Assembly (NCBI RefSeq): GCF_011290505.1
Contig: NZ_JAANPV010000010.1
Coordinates: 97,885 to 161,884 of the forward strand
Direction of reading: 5' to 3'
DNA from: Paenalcaligenes suwonensis
GTDB taxonomy: Bacteria; Pseudomonadota; Gammaproteobacteria; Burkholderiales; Burkholderiaceae_B
DNA length: 64,000 bases
The notes below the pieces were generated by a model. That model ran no database searches. It was not told the DNA's origin and saw only the letters and a program-made list of their open reading frames with translations. A program made the position numbers and the translations under genes. Position 1 is the first letter of the stretch. Each line of letters begins with the position of its first letter. Of the stretch, positions 45,241-53,209 are shown piece by piece.

Positions 45241-45888
45241 ATGAATGCCATTAAAAACAAAAAAACCGTACTAACCTTTGTCACTTTTTTTATTGTGCTG
45301 GCCTTGGGGTTTTGGTTTTTTATAGACAACACCCCGCCAACCCCAGAAGAGACTTTCATAGCCATCAAGCGAGAAGCAGAGTCTGGTGACTCAATAGCTC
45401 AAAGAGAACTAGCTGTTTTATACGAAAGAGGCATAGGTACTAAGCAAGACTACATACAAGCACATGCATGGTTCAATAAAGCAGCTATACAAGGAGATGC
45501 TATAGCTCAAAGCTACTTAGGTGCTTTATATGCATCTGGAAATAGAGTTACCAAAGATTATATAAAAGCACACGAGTGGTTCGAAAAAGCGGCTGCACAA
45601 GGAGATGCTAAAGCCCAAAGCTACTTAGGTGCTTTATATGCACATGGTGATGGAGTTCCCAGGGATTATATAAAAGCACGCGAATGGTTCGAAAAAGCAG
45701 CGGCACAAGGAGATGCTAACGCCCAAAACGACTTAGGATCTTTATATGCATCTGGAGGATATGGATTTCCCAAAGACCCAGAAAAAGCACGCGAGTGGTT
45801 CGAAAAAGCAGCTGCGCAAGGACATGTTAGAGCTCAATATATCTTAGAAAAGTTAGATGCTTCTGAACATAGCATTTCAAAAGACTAA
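45241..45888 (+). CDS. Sel1-repeat protein, membrane-anchored
   Basis: A 215-residue protein: one N-terminal hydrophobic anchor (VLTFVTFFIVLALGFWFFI) and about four Sel1 repeats of 36 residues of the type AQSYLGALYA-G-GV--DY-KAREWFEKAAAQGDA. It is probably periplasmic, tethered to the inner membrane. Sel1 repeats build a superhelical scaffold for protein binding; the partner is unknown. The gene lies between tRNA-Cys and a broken copy of that tRNA, and is a shorter relative of the next gene. It is more AT-rich than its surroundings. Confidence 0.85.
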   Translation: MNAIKNKKTVLTFVTFFIVLALGFWFFIDNTPPTPEETFIAIKREAESGDSIAQRELAVLYERGIGTKQDYIQAHAWFNKAAIQGDAIAQSYLGALYASGNRVTKDYIKAHEWFEKAAAQGDAKAQSYLGALYAHGDGVPRDYIKAREWFEKAAAQGDANAQNDLGSLYASGGYGFPKDPEKAREWFEKAAAQGHVRAQYILEKLDASEHSISKD

Positions 45889-45900
45889 GATTTTATTAAC

Positions 45901-45973
45901 TATGGCGATCACTAGAGCAGACTGCAAATCCGTGTAGGTCAGTTCGATTCCGGCTTGCGCCTCCAAGAATTTA
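45901..45973 (+). repeat. Broken tRNA-Cys copy (3' half)
   Basis: 45923-45973 repeats the 3' part of tRNA-Cys and its flank (44972-45022) with 50 of 51 bases equal, including anticodon loop 3' side, T arm, acceptor 3' strand and CCA. The 5' part is degenerate: only ATGGCG and AGCAG-like pieces remain, so no acceptor stem can form. A short terminator AGCCCCTAGGGGCTTTTTTT (45978-45997) follows, matching that of the intact gene. Confidence 0.85.
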
Positions 45974-46059
45974 CAGAAGCCCCTAGGGGCTTTTTTTCTG
46001 CACCTTTGCAGTTATTCATTATGATGATCAAACCTTGTATTCCTAATAAGCAGAAAACC

Positions 46060-47340
46060 ATGAGAAATATTTTTCTAAAGCGTCTTTCTTTTCTGGTGCT
46101 AGCCCTTGGCATCCATTCGCTTGCTGTAGCAAACACCCCTACTACACAAGACGAGGTTTTCATCGCCACCAAGCTCAAAGCAGAATCTGGTGATGTAGCT
46201 GCTCAAGGAAACCTCGGCACCCTCTATGCAACAGGAAGTGGCACCGAGCAAGACTACGTAAAGGCACGTGAATGGTATGAAAAATCCGCTGCACAAGGAT
46301 ATGCCTCAGCCCAAAACGACTTAGGCACGTTATATGCATCTGGAGAAGGCGTTACCAGAGACTACATCGAAGCACGCGAATGGTATGAAAAAGCCGCTGC
46401 TCAAGGAAATGCTGCCGCCCAAAACAACTTAGGAGTTTTGTATGCGTCCGGAGATGGCGTTCCCAGAGACTACGTCAAAGCACGCGAATGGTATGAAAAA
46501 GCTGCTGCTCAGGGATATGCCACAGCCCAAAACAACTTAGGAGCTTTTTATGCGTCTGGATATGGCGTTCCACAAGACTATGTAAAAGCACGCGAATGGT
46601 ATGAAAAAGCCGCTGCACAAGGCCATGCCACAGCTCAAAGCAACTTAGGAGATTTATATGCGTCTGGACATGGCATTCCCAAAGATTACGTAAAAGCACA
46701 TGAATGGTATGAAAAAGCTGCTGCCCAAGGATTTGCTAAAGCGCAAAGCAACTTAGGAGATTTATATGCGTTTGGCGATGGCGTTACCAGAGACCTTGTA
46801 AAAGCGCGAGAATGGTATGAAAAATCCGCTGCACAAGGATATGCCACAGCCCAAAACAACCTCGGGGCTTTTTATGCGTCTGGGCATGGTGTTCCAGAAG
46901 ACTATGCAAAAGCGCGCGAATGGTATGAAAAAGCTGCTGTACAAGGACATGCTGTAGCCCAAAGCAACATGGGAAAGCTATATGCGGTTGGAGCGGGCGT
47001 TACCAAAGACCACGTAAAAGCACGCGAATGGTATGAAAAAGCTGCTGCACAAGGATATGCTCCAGCCCAAAACGACTTAGGCACGTTATATGCATCTGGA
47101 GAAGACGGCACCAGAGACTACGCGAAAGCACGCGAATGGTTTGAGAAAGCGGCTGCACAGGGACATGCTGTAGCCCAAAACAACTTAGGCACGTTATACG
47201 CGTCTGGAGATGGCGTTCCCAGAGACTACGCCAAAGCACGTGAATGGTTTGAGAAAGCGGCTGAACAAGGAAACACCAAAGCCCAAGACAACTTAAGAAA
47301 ACTATATTCGTCTGGAGCAGACAGGGCTCCAAAAGACTAG
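46060..47340 (+). CDS. Sel1-repeat protein, secreted, about eleven repeats
   Basis: A 426-residue protein from the ATG at 46060 (MRNIFLKRLSFLVLALGIHSLAVA, a signal peptide probably cleaved after AVA). It carries ten full Sel1 repeats and a partial eleventh, each 36 residues: AQNNLGALYASGDGVPRDYVKAREWYEKAAAQGYA is the common form. The corresponding 108-bp DNA units are nearly identical to each other, so copy number may change by recombination. A longer frame starting upstream of the tRNA-derived terminator is unlikely. Likely a periplasmic interaction scaffold. Paralogue of the gene before it. Confidence 0.87.
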   Translation: MRNIFLKRLSFLVLALGIHSLAVANTPTTQDEVFIATKLKAESGDVAAQGNLGTLYATGSGTEQDYVKAREWYEKSAAQGYASAQNDLGTLYASGEGVTRDYIEAREWYEKAAAQGNAAAQNNLGVLYASGDGVPRDYVKAREWYEKAAAQGYATAQNNLGAFYASGYGVPQDYVKAREWYEKAAAQGHATAQSNLGDLYASGHGIPKDYVKAHEWYEKAAAQGFAKAQSNLGDLYAFGDGVTRDLVKAREWYEKSAAQGYATAQNNLGAFYASGHGVPEDYAKAREWYEKAAVQGHAVAQSNMGKLYAVGAGVTKDHVKAREWYEKAAAQGYAPAQNDLGTLYASGEDGTRDYAKAREWFEKAAAQGHAVAQNNLGTLYASGDGVPRDYAKAREWFEKAAEQGNTKAQDNLRKLYSSGADRAPKD

Positions 47341-47401
47341 CACTAGCCACCACCCTTCTTCGCTCAAGTACAATACCCGCGACTTATTGACTGGAAGTAC
47401 G

Positions 47402-47731
47402 ATGGATAGAAACACAGAAGACCGCTTTACCGCGTTTCTGCACGGTAAGGCAAACGAGATGAAGAAAGAGCTGAAGTACACCCCTAGGCAATTTATTGCC
47501 CTGCTGGGTAGCGAGGGTGGTTTGGCTACTGCACAGAAGCTGGTGCGCAAGGAGGATCTGTCCTACGGCACATCTGAACTGTACATGGGCAACAGACTGG
47601 ATCTATCCCTAGAGGCGCTGATCTTAGAAAGCGAATGGATTCGCTACTTCGACGAAGAATTACTCGCACATGCAGAAAAGAAGCTCAAAAAACTGAATTA
47701 TTCCTACACACGATATTCAGAGAACGATTAA
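47402..47731 (+). CDS. Small accessory protein, unknown function
   Basis: A 109-residue protein (start ATG at 47402, GGAAG upstream). The pattern GSEGGLATAQKLVRKEDLSYGTSELYMGNRLDLSLEALILESEWIRYFDEELLAHAEKKL resembles, from memory, a small recurrent domain seen alone or fused to nuclease-like proteins in accessory regions. I know of no assigned function. No membrane segment or signal. It is followed by its own terminator. Confidence 0.7.
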   Translation: MDRNTEDRFTAFLHGKANEMKKELKYTPRQFIALLGSEGGLATAQKLVRKEDLSYGTSELYMGNRLDLSLEALILESEWIRYFDEELLAHAEKKLKKLNYSYTRYSEND

Positions 47732-47756
47732 CAGGCCGTACCTTCCGCCTAAATCG

Positions 47757-47788
47757 AAAAGGCTTAGGCTCACCACCTAAGCCTTTTT
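47757..47788 (+). terminator. Terminator after the small accessory gene
   Basis: AAAAGGCTTAGG / CCTAAGCCTTTT with a CTCACCA loop, followed by T. It places the start of the next gene downstream of it. Confidence 0.88.
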
Positions 47789-47835
47789 TTTCAGATACAC
47801 TGCCTCTACCACTCTGTCACTCACAGGAAACCGGT

Positions 47836-48780
47836 TTGGCATACGAACTCGAACACCGCCTTGTTATAGGTCTGGCCTCCAGCGCGTTATTTGATCTGTC
47901 GGAACCCGACAGCATTTTCCGCACGGAAGGTGAAGAACCTTACCGTAAGCATCAACGCGAGAATCAAAGCATTCCACTCGCACCTGGGGTGGCGTTTCCA
48001 TTTATTAAGCGCTTGCTGTCGTTAAACGAGGTGCGTCCTGAAGACCCGCCTGTAGAGGTGGTGCTGTTGTCGAGAAATGACCCCGATACAGGCATGCGGG
48101 TGATGCATTCTATTCGTCATCACAACCTCGACATTACCCGCGCGGTATTTTTAGAGGGTGGTAACCCACATCGCTATATCCCAGCGTTTTCTATTTGTTT
48201 GTTTTTATCGGCCAATGAAACCGATGTGCAGCAAGCGACACTCGCCGGCTACCCTGCGGGGCAAGTGCTACCTTCTACGCATTTAGACACCCAGGGTGAT
48301 GATGAGCTTAGAGTAGCCTTTGACTTTGATGGGGTGCTAGCCGACGACGAGGCCGAAACAGTGTTCCAAGCCAACAAAGACTTGAACGAGTTTCATGTAC
48401 ACGAGCAAAGCAAAATTAATGTGCCGTTAAATCCCGGTCCTTTACTGCCCTTTCTGCAAAAACTCTCTGAGATTCAACAGTTAGAACGACAGCGCTCTGA
48501 GGTAGACCCGTCGTACACCCCAAAACTGAGGTTGATTATTGTCACTGCTAGAAATGCGCCTGCCGAAGAACGGGTGATTAACACCATGCGCAGTTGGGGT
48601 ATTACTGTGAATGAAGCTTTTTTCTTAGGTGGTGTGGAAAAGAAACGAGCATTAAAGGTGATAGACCCGCATATTTTCTTTGACGATCAAAAAACCCACC
48701 TTGTGCCTGCCTCAGATATTCTGCCTGCAGTACATGTGCCTTTTGGTATTGCCAATAAAGAAAAGTCACCGCTTAACTAA
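47836..48780 (+). CDS. 5'-nucleotidase (PF06189 type)
   Basis: A 314-residue HAD-like protein of the 5-nucleotidase family: LVIGLASSALFDLSEPDSIF, HQRENQSIPLAPGVAFPFIKRLLSLN, VEVVLLSRNDPDTGMRVMHSIRHHNLDITRAVFLEGG, and the core motif VAFDFDGVLADDEAE followed by FFDDQKTHL. It should dephosphorylate nucleoside monophosphates in the cytoplasm. The start is taken as TTG at 47836, with AGGAAACCGG upstream, since a longer frame crosses a terminator and overlaps the previous gene. Confidence 0.85.
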   Translation: MAYELEHRLVIGLASSALFDLSEPDSIFRTEGEEPYRKHQRENQSIPLAPGVAFPFIKRLLSLNEVRPEDPPVEVVLLSRNDPDTGMRVMHSIRHHNLDITRAVFLEGGNPHRYIPAFSICLFLSANETDVQQATLAGYPAGQVLPSTHLDTQGDDELRVAFDFDGVLADDEAETVFQANKDLNEFHVHEQSKINVPLNPGPLLPFLQKLSEIQQLERQRSEVDPSYTPKLRLIIVTARNAPAEERVINTMRSWGITVNEAFFLGGVEKKRALKVIDPHIFFDDQKTHLVPASDILPAVHVPFGIANKEKSPLN

Positions 48781-48792
48781 GCACTCAAAAAA

Positions 48793-48822
48793 ACACCTGA
48801 TTAAGCGAACCCAATCAGGTGA
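48793..48822 (+). terminator. Hairpin after the 5'-nucleotidase gene
   Basis: CACCTGATT / AATCAGGTG stem with a nine-base loop; the flanks lack a strong U-run on the plus strand (A-run before it), so it may serve the minus strand. Confidence 0.5.
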
Positions 48823-48863
48823 ACATGAAAAAACAACTACTTCTACACTACGTTGACCACCGT

Positions 48864-49037
48864 TTAGCGTGCTGAATCCAGCACCTCTTGGTTCGTGACT
48901 ACCTCTTGCGCCTTCACATAGCTTTCAATAAGCAATTGGTAAGCAGGGAAAATCTGTGTGTAGACGTGCGCCCATTGCTGCGCGTCGTCACGGTTCCAGG
49001 TTTTTTGCAGTTCAGAGAGGGAGACACAGCACTCTGA
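48864..49037 (-). pseudogene. Possible C-terminal remnant of a small gene
   Basis: Minus-strand open frame of 57 codons without a start codon, bounded by TGA at 49038-49040. The translated part SLSELQKTWNRDDAQQWAHV, then YTQIFPAYQLLIESYVKAQEV, looks like genuine amphipathic helical protein and not like random translation. Family not recognised. It could be a gene end whose 5' part was lost when the region before the pirin gene's stop was rearranged. Confidence 0.35.
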
Positions 49038-49063
49038 TCAAGGGTGCTGTGGGTGTTGCATCG

Positions 49064-49930
49064 TTAATGAGGGATTTGTCCAAAATTACCGCTATTGAAG
49101 TCTTGCAATGCTTGCTCTATTTCTTGCGAGCTGTTCATTACAAAGGGGCCGTAACCTACTACTGGCTCATCAATAGGTTCACCGCTCAGCAGCAACACAA
49201 TGGCATCGTTATTGGCCTCAATAGACAGGGTTTGTCCTGCTCTATCCAACACCACCATTTGTGATTCACGGGCAATGGTTTGACCATTAACCTGAATGGT
49301 GCCGTGCAGTACTACTAATGCAGTAGTCCAGCCATCAGACAACTCCACGTTGCTGTAACTGCCTTGTTTTAGCCTCATGTCCCAAACATTCATGGGCGTA
49401 AAGGTTTTAGCAGGGCCTAATTTGCCATCTAGCTCACCCGCGATAATGCGTGCTACGCCAGCGCCATCGGGCAACTGCACCTGTGGAATTGTGTTATCCA
49501 CAATGGCCTGATAGTTAGGCGGTGTCATTTTGTCTTTAGCAGGCAGGTTCACCCAAAGCTGAACCATTTCTAGTGCACCACCACTTTTAGTGAATGCATC
49601 GGAATGGAATTCTTCGTGCAAAATACCGGTGCCCGCTGTCATCCACTGCACATCGCCTGGGCCAATCACACCACCTTGACCAGTAGAATCCATGTGCGCC
49701 ACTTCGCCTTTGTAGACGATGGTCACAGTTTCAAAACCACGATGGGGGTGTTGACCTACGCCACGCGGCTGCTGAGTTGGTGTGAAATCAGCGGGACCCG
49801 CGTAGTCCAACAGTAAAAATGGGCTTAGCTGTTTGGCGTGTGTTTGGTACGAGAACATTGAGCGTACTGGAAAGCCATCACCCACCCAGTGAGGACGTGG
49901 TGCGCTGTAGACGCCAAGAATTTTTTTCAT
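49064..49930 (-). CDS. Pirin family protein
   Basis: A 288-residue bicupin. N-terminal metal cupin motif: GVGQHPHRGFETVTIVYKGEVAHMDSTGQGGVIGPGDVQWMTAGTGILHEEFH, with the His-x-His and His-x-x-x-x-Glu ligands; the second cupin is less conserved, and GEPIDEPVVGYGPFVMNSSQEI is the family's C-terminal block. Related proteins have quercetinase activity or act as redox sensors. The ATG at 49928-49930 with AGGAGA is preferred to a longer frame. Divergent from a LysR gene. Confidence 0.92.
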   Translation of the reverse strand: MKKILGVYSAPRPHWVGDGFPVRSMFSYQTHAKQLSPFLLLDYAGPADFTPTQQPRGVGQHPHRGFETVTIVYKGEVAHMDSTGQGGVIGPGDVQWMTAGTGILHEEFHSDAFTKSGGALEMVQLWVNLPAKDKMTPPNYQAIVDNTIPQVQLPDGAGVARIIAGELDGKLGPAKTFTPMNVWDMRLKQGSYSNVELSDGWTTALVVLHGTIQVNGQTIARESQMVVLDRAGQTLSIEANNDAIVLLLSGEPIDEPVVGYGPFVMNSSQEIEQALQDFNSGNFGQIPH

Positions 49931-50039
49931 GTGACTCTCCTGTTGAGGTATCGTTAGAGTTATCTTATTCTTGTGCCATTTAGTCGAGTAGCCCCCTAAA
50001 ATAAGGCTCAGTGTCCTATCTATAGAACGATAAACGCTC

Positions 50040-50945
50040 ATGCAAGATTTAAATGATCTGTATTACTTTGTGCAGGTAGTGGATAACGGTGGCTTTGCGC
50101 CAGCGGGCCGTGCCTTAGGTATTCCCAAGTCAAAGCTCAGCCGTCGAGTTGCCGTACTAGAAGATAGACTAGGGGTACGCTTGCTACAGCGCTCTACCCG
50201 CCGCTTTGCAGTGACCGAGATTGGTCGTACCTATTACGAGCATTGCAAAGCCATGTTGGTAGAAGCCGAGGCGGCGCAAGAAGTCATCGAAGCATCGCGC
50301 GCTGAGCCACGCGGCGTCATACGGATGAGCTGCCCTATCGCCCTTCTACATGCACACGTGGGCGAAATGCTGGCGGATTTCATGAAAGAGTGTCCGCACA
50401 TTAGCATTTACTTAGACGCGACAAACCGACGCGTAGATGTAGTCAGCGAGGCCATTGATATCGCTATTCGCGTACGACCACCACCACTGCAAGACAGCGA
50501 TTTGGTGATGCGCGTGCTGTCTAATAGGCGGCAGTGTTTGGTCGCTAGTCCCCTACTGTTAACCGAGTACGAGTTCCCTGCTGTTCCCGCCCAGCTAAAC
50601 GGCGTGCCCAGCCTCAGCCTTGGCAGCCCACAAAATGAACATAGCTGGACGCTATACGGCCCTGACCACGCACACGCTACCGTGCACCACACCCCGCGCT
50701 TTGTCACCACTGACATGATTGCCTTACGCAACTCGGCACTAGCAGGCGTGGGAGTAGTGCAATTACCGCTACTGATGGTGCGTGAGCATTTAACGGATGG
50801 TTCATTGATACGTGTGGTACCCGAGTGGGAGCCCAAACCGGAAATTATTCATGCGCTGTTTCCGTCACGACGCGGTCTACTGCCTTCCGTTCGTGCGCTG
50901 TTAGATTACCTTGCTAAACGCTATGAGGAAATGGACGAGGAATAA
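50040..50945 (+). CDS. LysR-family regulator next to pirin
   Basis: A 301-residue LTTR: LNDLYYFVQVVDNGGFAPAGRALGIPKSKLSRRVAVLEDRLGVRLLQRSTRRF HTH region, then a substrate domain with GVIRMSCPIALLHAHVGEMLADFM and VVSEAIDIAIRVRPPP. It belongs to the group commonly found divergent from pirin/quinone-stress genes, and likely activates the pirin gene in response to an electrophile. Confidence 0.88.
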   Translation: MQDLNDLYYFVQVVDNGGFAPAGRALGIPKSKLSRRVAVLEDRLGVRLLQRSTRRFAVTEIGRTYYEHCKAMLVEAEAAQEVIEASRAEPRGVIRMSCPIALLHAHVGEMLADFMKECPHISIYLDATNRRVDVVSEAIDIAIRVRPPPLQDSDLVMRVLSNRRQCLVASPLLLTEYEFPAVPAQLNGVPSLSLGSPQNEHSWTLYGPDHAHATVHHTPRFVTTDMIALRNSALAGVGVVQLPLLMVREHLTDGSLIRVVPEWEPKPEIIHALFPSRRGLLPSVRALLDYLAKRYEEMDEE

Positions 50946-51176
50946 CGGGCAACCAATGCTGCGTCGCTAGACAGCACACTTAGCGTCAACTGTGGCAACA
51001 ATTTTGCCTAGCATTTACTTTGTTGTTACAGGGTGACATCCTTACACTCTTTAACCCTCTTAGAAGCTAGGCATTGTTAACCTCCCTCCACCTAAACATG
51101 GGCAAGTTTATGTTTTCGCAGTTTAAGCTACGCCAAACAACTGGTCTAAAATTAGCGCGAATAACAGGAGAGGTTA

Positions 51177-52694
51177 ATGAGTTTTTTTTCTAAGCTAATA
51201 CAGCGTTTAACGGGGTCATCTCAAAATCAAGAATCCGTACAGAACGGGCAACACGATCGTACTGAGTACGCTGAAGGCGAAATGGCTAGCTACGATGCCG
51301 TTATTGATCGCTACGGTGATTCCAATGAAGTCGCCTTTCAAGAACAGGTTGCTAAAGCACTGCGAAACAAGGGTATAGCACTAAGCGAGCGCGGCGACAC
51401 CGCTGGCGCGCTAAAGTGTTTCGCGGACTCTGTTCAGCGCTTCGGCTCTTCCGAGATTCCTGTACTGCAAGAAATGGTTGCTAGAACCATTCTGAGCCGC
51501 GCAACAGTGCAAGACGAAATGGGCGACCCACAGGCTGAAATGGCCAGCTACGACGAAATGGTTAGCCGCTTTGGCGACGCTACCGACGTAGTGCTGCAAG
51601 GCTTAGTAGCTCGATCCCTGTTGAATAAAGCCATTACCCAAGGTCAGCTGGAAGACTCCGCGTCTGAAATGGCTACCTACGACGAATTGCTACGACGCTA
51701 CCGTGACACCAGCGAAGTTACGCTGCAACACTGGGTAGCCAGAGCGCTGATGAATAAGGGCATTACACTGGGTCAATTGGATGACCCTCAAGCTGAAATG
51801 GCCATTTATGACGAATTAGCCAACCTGTACGGTCACTCTGATGACGAAATCCTGCAAGAGCAAGTTGCTAAGGGTTTGGTCAACAAAGGCATTACCTTTG
51901 GTCAACTGGACGATCATCGACAAGCCCTAGTGTGCTTTGACGATATCTTGCGCCGTTACGGCTCATCTACCGCCGAAGTCTTGCAAGACCAAGTCGGTAA
52001 AACACTGATGAACAAAGCTGTTGCTTTGGATCATTTAGGTGAGCACGACAAAGAAATGGAAGTGTACGACGAAGTGGTTCGCCGCTTCAGTGACTCCAAC
52101 GACCAAACCATGCAAGAACGTGTGGCTAAAGCACTGGTAAACAAAGGTATTACGCAAAGCCAAATGGATGACTTCCACGCTGCTATTGCTACCTACGATG
52201 AGTTCCTGAAACGCTTTAGCAACGCCACTGAAGAAAGCCTGCAAGAGCGTCTGGCAAGTGCCTTGCTGAACAAAGCGATGGCCTACGACAAACTGGATGA
52301 CCACAAAAACGAAGTGGCCACCTACGATGAAATCGTACGTCGCTTCAGTTCATCTGACTCCGTGTTCTGCCAAGAGCGCGTAGGCAAAGCGCTGATTAAT
52401 AAAGCGATGGTGCTGGACCAACAAGGCGACCACAAAAACGAATTGCTCATTTATGCCGATATCTTGAAGCGTTTTGGTTCTAGCTCTGCACCAGAACTGC
52501 AAGAGTTTGTGGCACGATCCCTTATGAATACCGGTATCACACTGGATGAAATGGGTGATTTCAAAGCCTCTATTCGCAGCTACGATGACTTGCTGAACCG
52601 CTACGGCGATTCTACTGAAGAATCGCTGCAAGAGTACGTAGCCAAAGCGCTAGTCAACAAAGGCGCGGTGCAAGGCAAATTAGGTTCGGCATAA
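51177..52694 (+). CDS. Protein of eleven 43-residue TPR-like repeats
   Basis: A 505-residue soluble protein made almost entirely of eleven tandem units of 43 residues after a 32-residue Gln/Ser-rich leader. Consensus: YDE(L/V)-RR(Y/F)-DS-E--LQE-VA-AL-NKGIT-GQLDD---EMA. Each unit is predicted to form a TPR-like helix pair plus a short third segment; 43 is longer than the canonical 34. The surface is very acidic. No signal peptide or membrane segment. Start ATG with AGGAGAGG. Function unknown; scaffold for protein interaction inferred. Single gene with terminator. Confidence 0.8.
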   Translation: MSFFSKLIQRLTGSSQNQESVQNGQHDRTEYAEGEMASYDAVIDRYGDSNEVAFQEQVAKALRNKGIALSERGDTAGALKCFADSVQRFGSSEIPVLQEMVARTILSRATVQDEMGDPQAEMASYDEMVSRFGDATDVVLQGLVARSLLNKAITQGQLEDSASEMATYDELLRRYRDTSEVTLQHWVARALMNKGITLGQLDDPQAEMAIYDELANLYGHSDDEILQEQVAKGLVNKGITFGQLDDHRQALVCFDDILRRYGSSTAEVLQDQVGKTLMNKAVALDHLGEHDKEMEVYDEVVRRFSDSNDQTMQERVAKALVNKGITQSQMDDFHAAIATYDEFLKRFSNATEESLQERLASALLNKAMAYDKLDDHKNEVATYDEIVRRFSSSDSVFCQERVGKALINKAMVLDQQGDHKNELLIYADILKRFGSSSAPELQEFVARSLMNTGITLDEMGDFKASIRSYDDLLNRYGDSTEESLQEYVAKALVNKGAVQGKLGSA

Positions 52695-52736
52695 TACGAC
52701 GCCACCTACATAGGTAGGTGGCACGCCCACCCAATA

Positions 52737-52765
52737 AAAAAGGTCAGGAAAATCCTGACCTTTTT
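52737..52765. terminator. Bidirectional terminator
   Basis: AAAAAAGGTCAGG / CCTGACCTTTTTT hairpin between the repeat-protein gene and the convergent yggL. Confidence 0.88.
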
Positions 52766-52800
52766 TGTTTGACGTTGCTATAGCAACACCACCTAAGCCC

Positions 52801-53133
52801 TTACTCGCTTTGGTTGATGTCAGCCAATTCGCTTACCACTACGTCGGAGCATTTAGCTTGCTCGCCCAGCCATTTCTGAACGGCTGCACGATCATCTTCG
52901 CTTGGGGAGTCGTAACGGCCAGCAGCCACTACAAAGCCACCGAAGGATGTGCTGTTTACACCGCCACCCAACAACAAGTTACGGTCTTCGATGAAAGCAG
53001 TGAAAGATTCCACCAGTGCATCGATTTCAGCTTCGTTTTCCATTGCCAGCGTGCAAGAGAATTCAAATCCCAGTACGACGAACTCACCGGTGTACAGTTT
53101 TTTTCTCAAGCGTCTGCTGCGTTGTTTTGCCAT
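52801..53133 (-). CDS. yggL: YggL family 50S ribosome-associated protein
   Basis: A 110-residue DUF469 protein: MAKQRSRRLRKKLYTGEFV basic start, LGFEFSCTL, LIEDRNLLLGGG-like FIEDRNLLLGGGVNSTSFGGFV and WLGEQAKCSDVVVSELADIN. E. coli YggL binds the large ribosomal subunit. Single gene on its strand. Confidence 0.9.
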   Translation of the reverse strand: MAKQRSRRLRKKLYTGEFVVLGFEFSCTLAMENEAEIDALVESFTAFIEDRNLLLGGGVNSTSFGGFVVAAGRYDSPSEDDRAAVQKWLGEQAKCSDVVVSELADINQSE

Positions 53134-53209
53134 CTTTATACCTTTGCCTTAGCAATTTACATGGTATGGGCCATACGGCACTATGCACACACGCCCACTC
53201 ATCCCGCTA

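Noticed and set aside
45014..45923. Integrase-borne genomic island at tRNA-Cys
   Set aside because: There is no integrase, excisionase or other mobility gene; the island idea is kept only as an alternative to tandem duplication.
46190..47300. Regularly spaced repeats that could recall a CRISPR array
   Set aside because: The unit is coding, 108 bp, contiguous without spacers, and translates to Sel1 repeats; no cas genes are near.
46475..47353. Minus-strand repeated open frames over the Sel1 gene
   Set aside because: They are the antisense image of the 108-bp repeats and have no ribosome sites.
47635..47835. Longer N-terminus for the 5'-nucleotidase
   Set aside because: It overlaps the previous gene and runs through a strong terminator; the family start motif begins just after the TTG at 47836.
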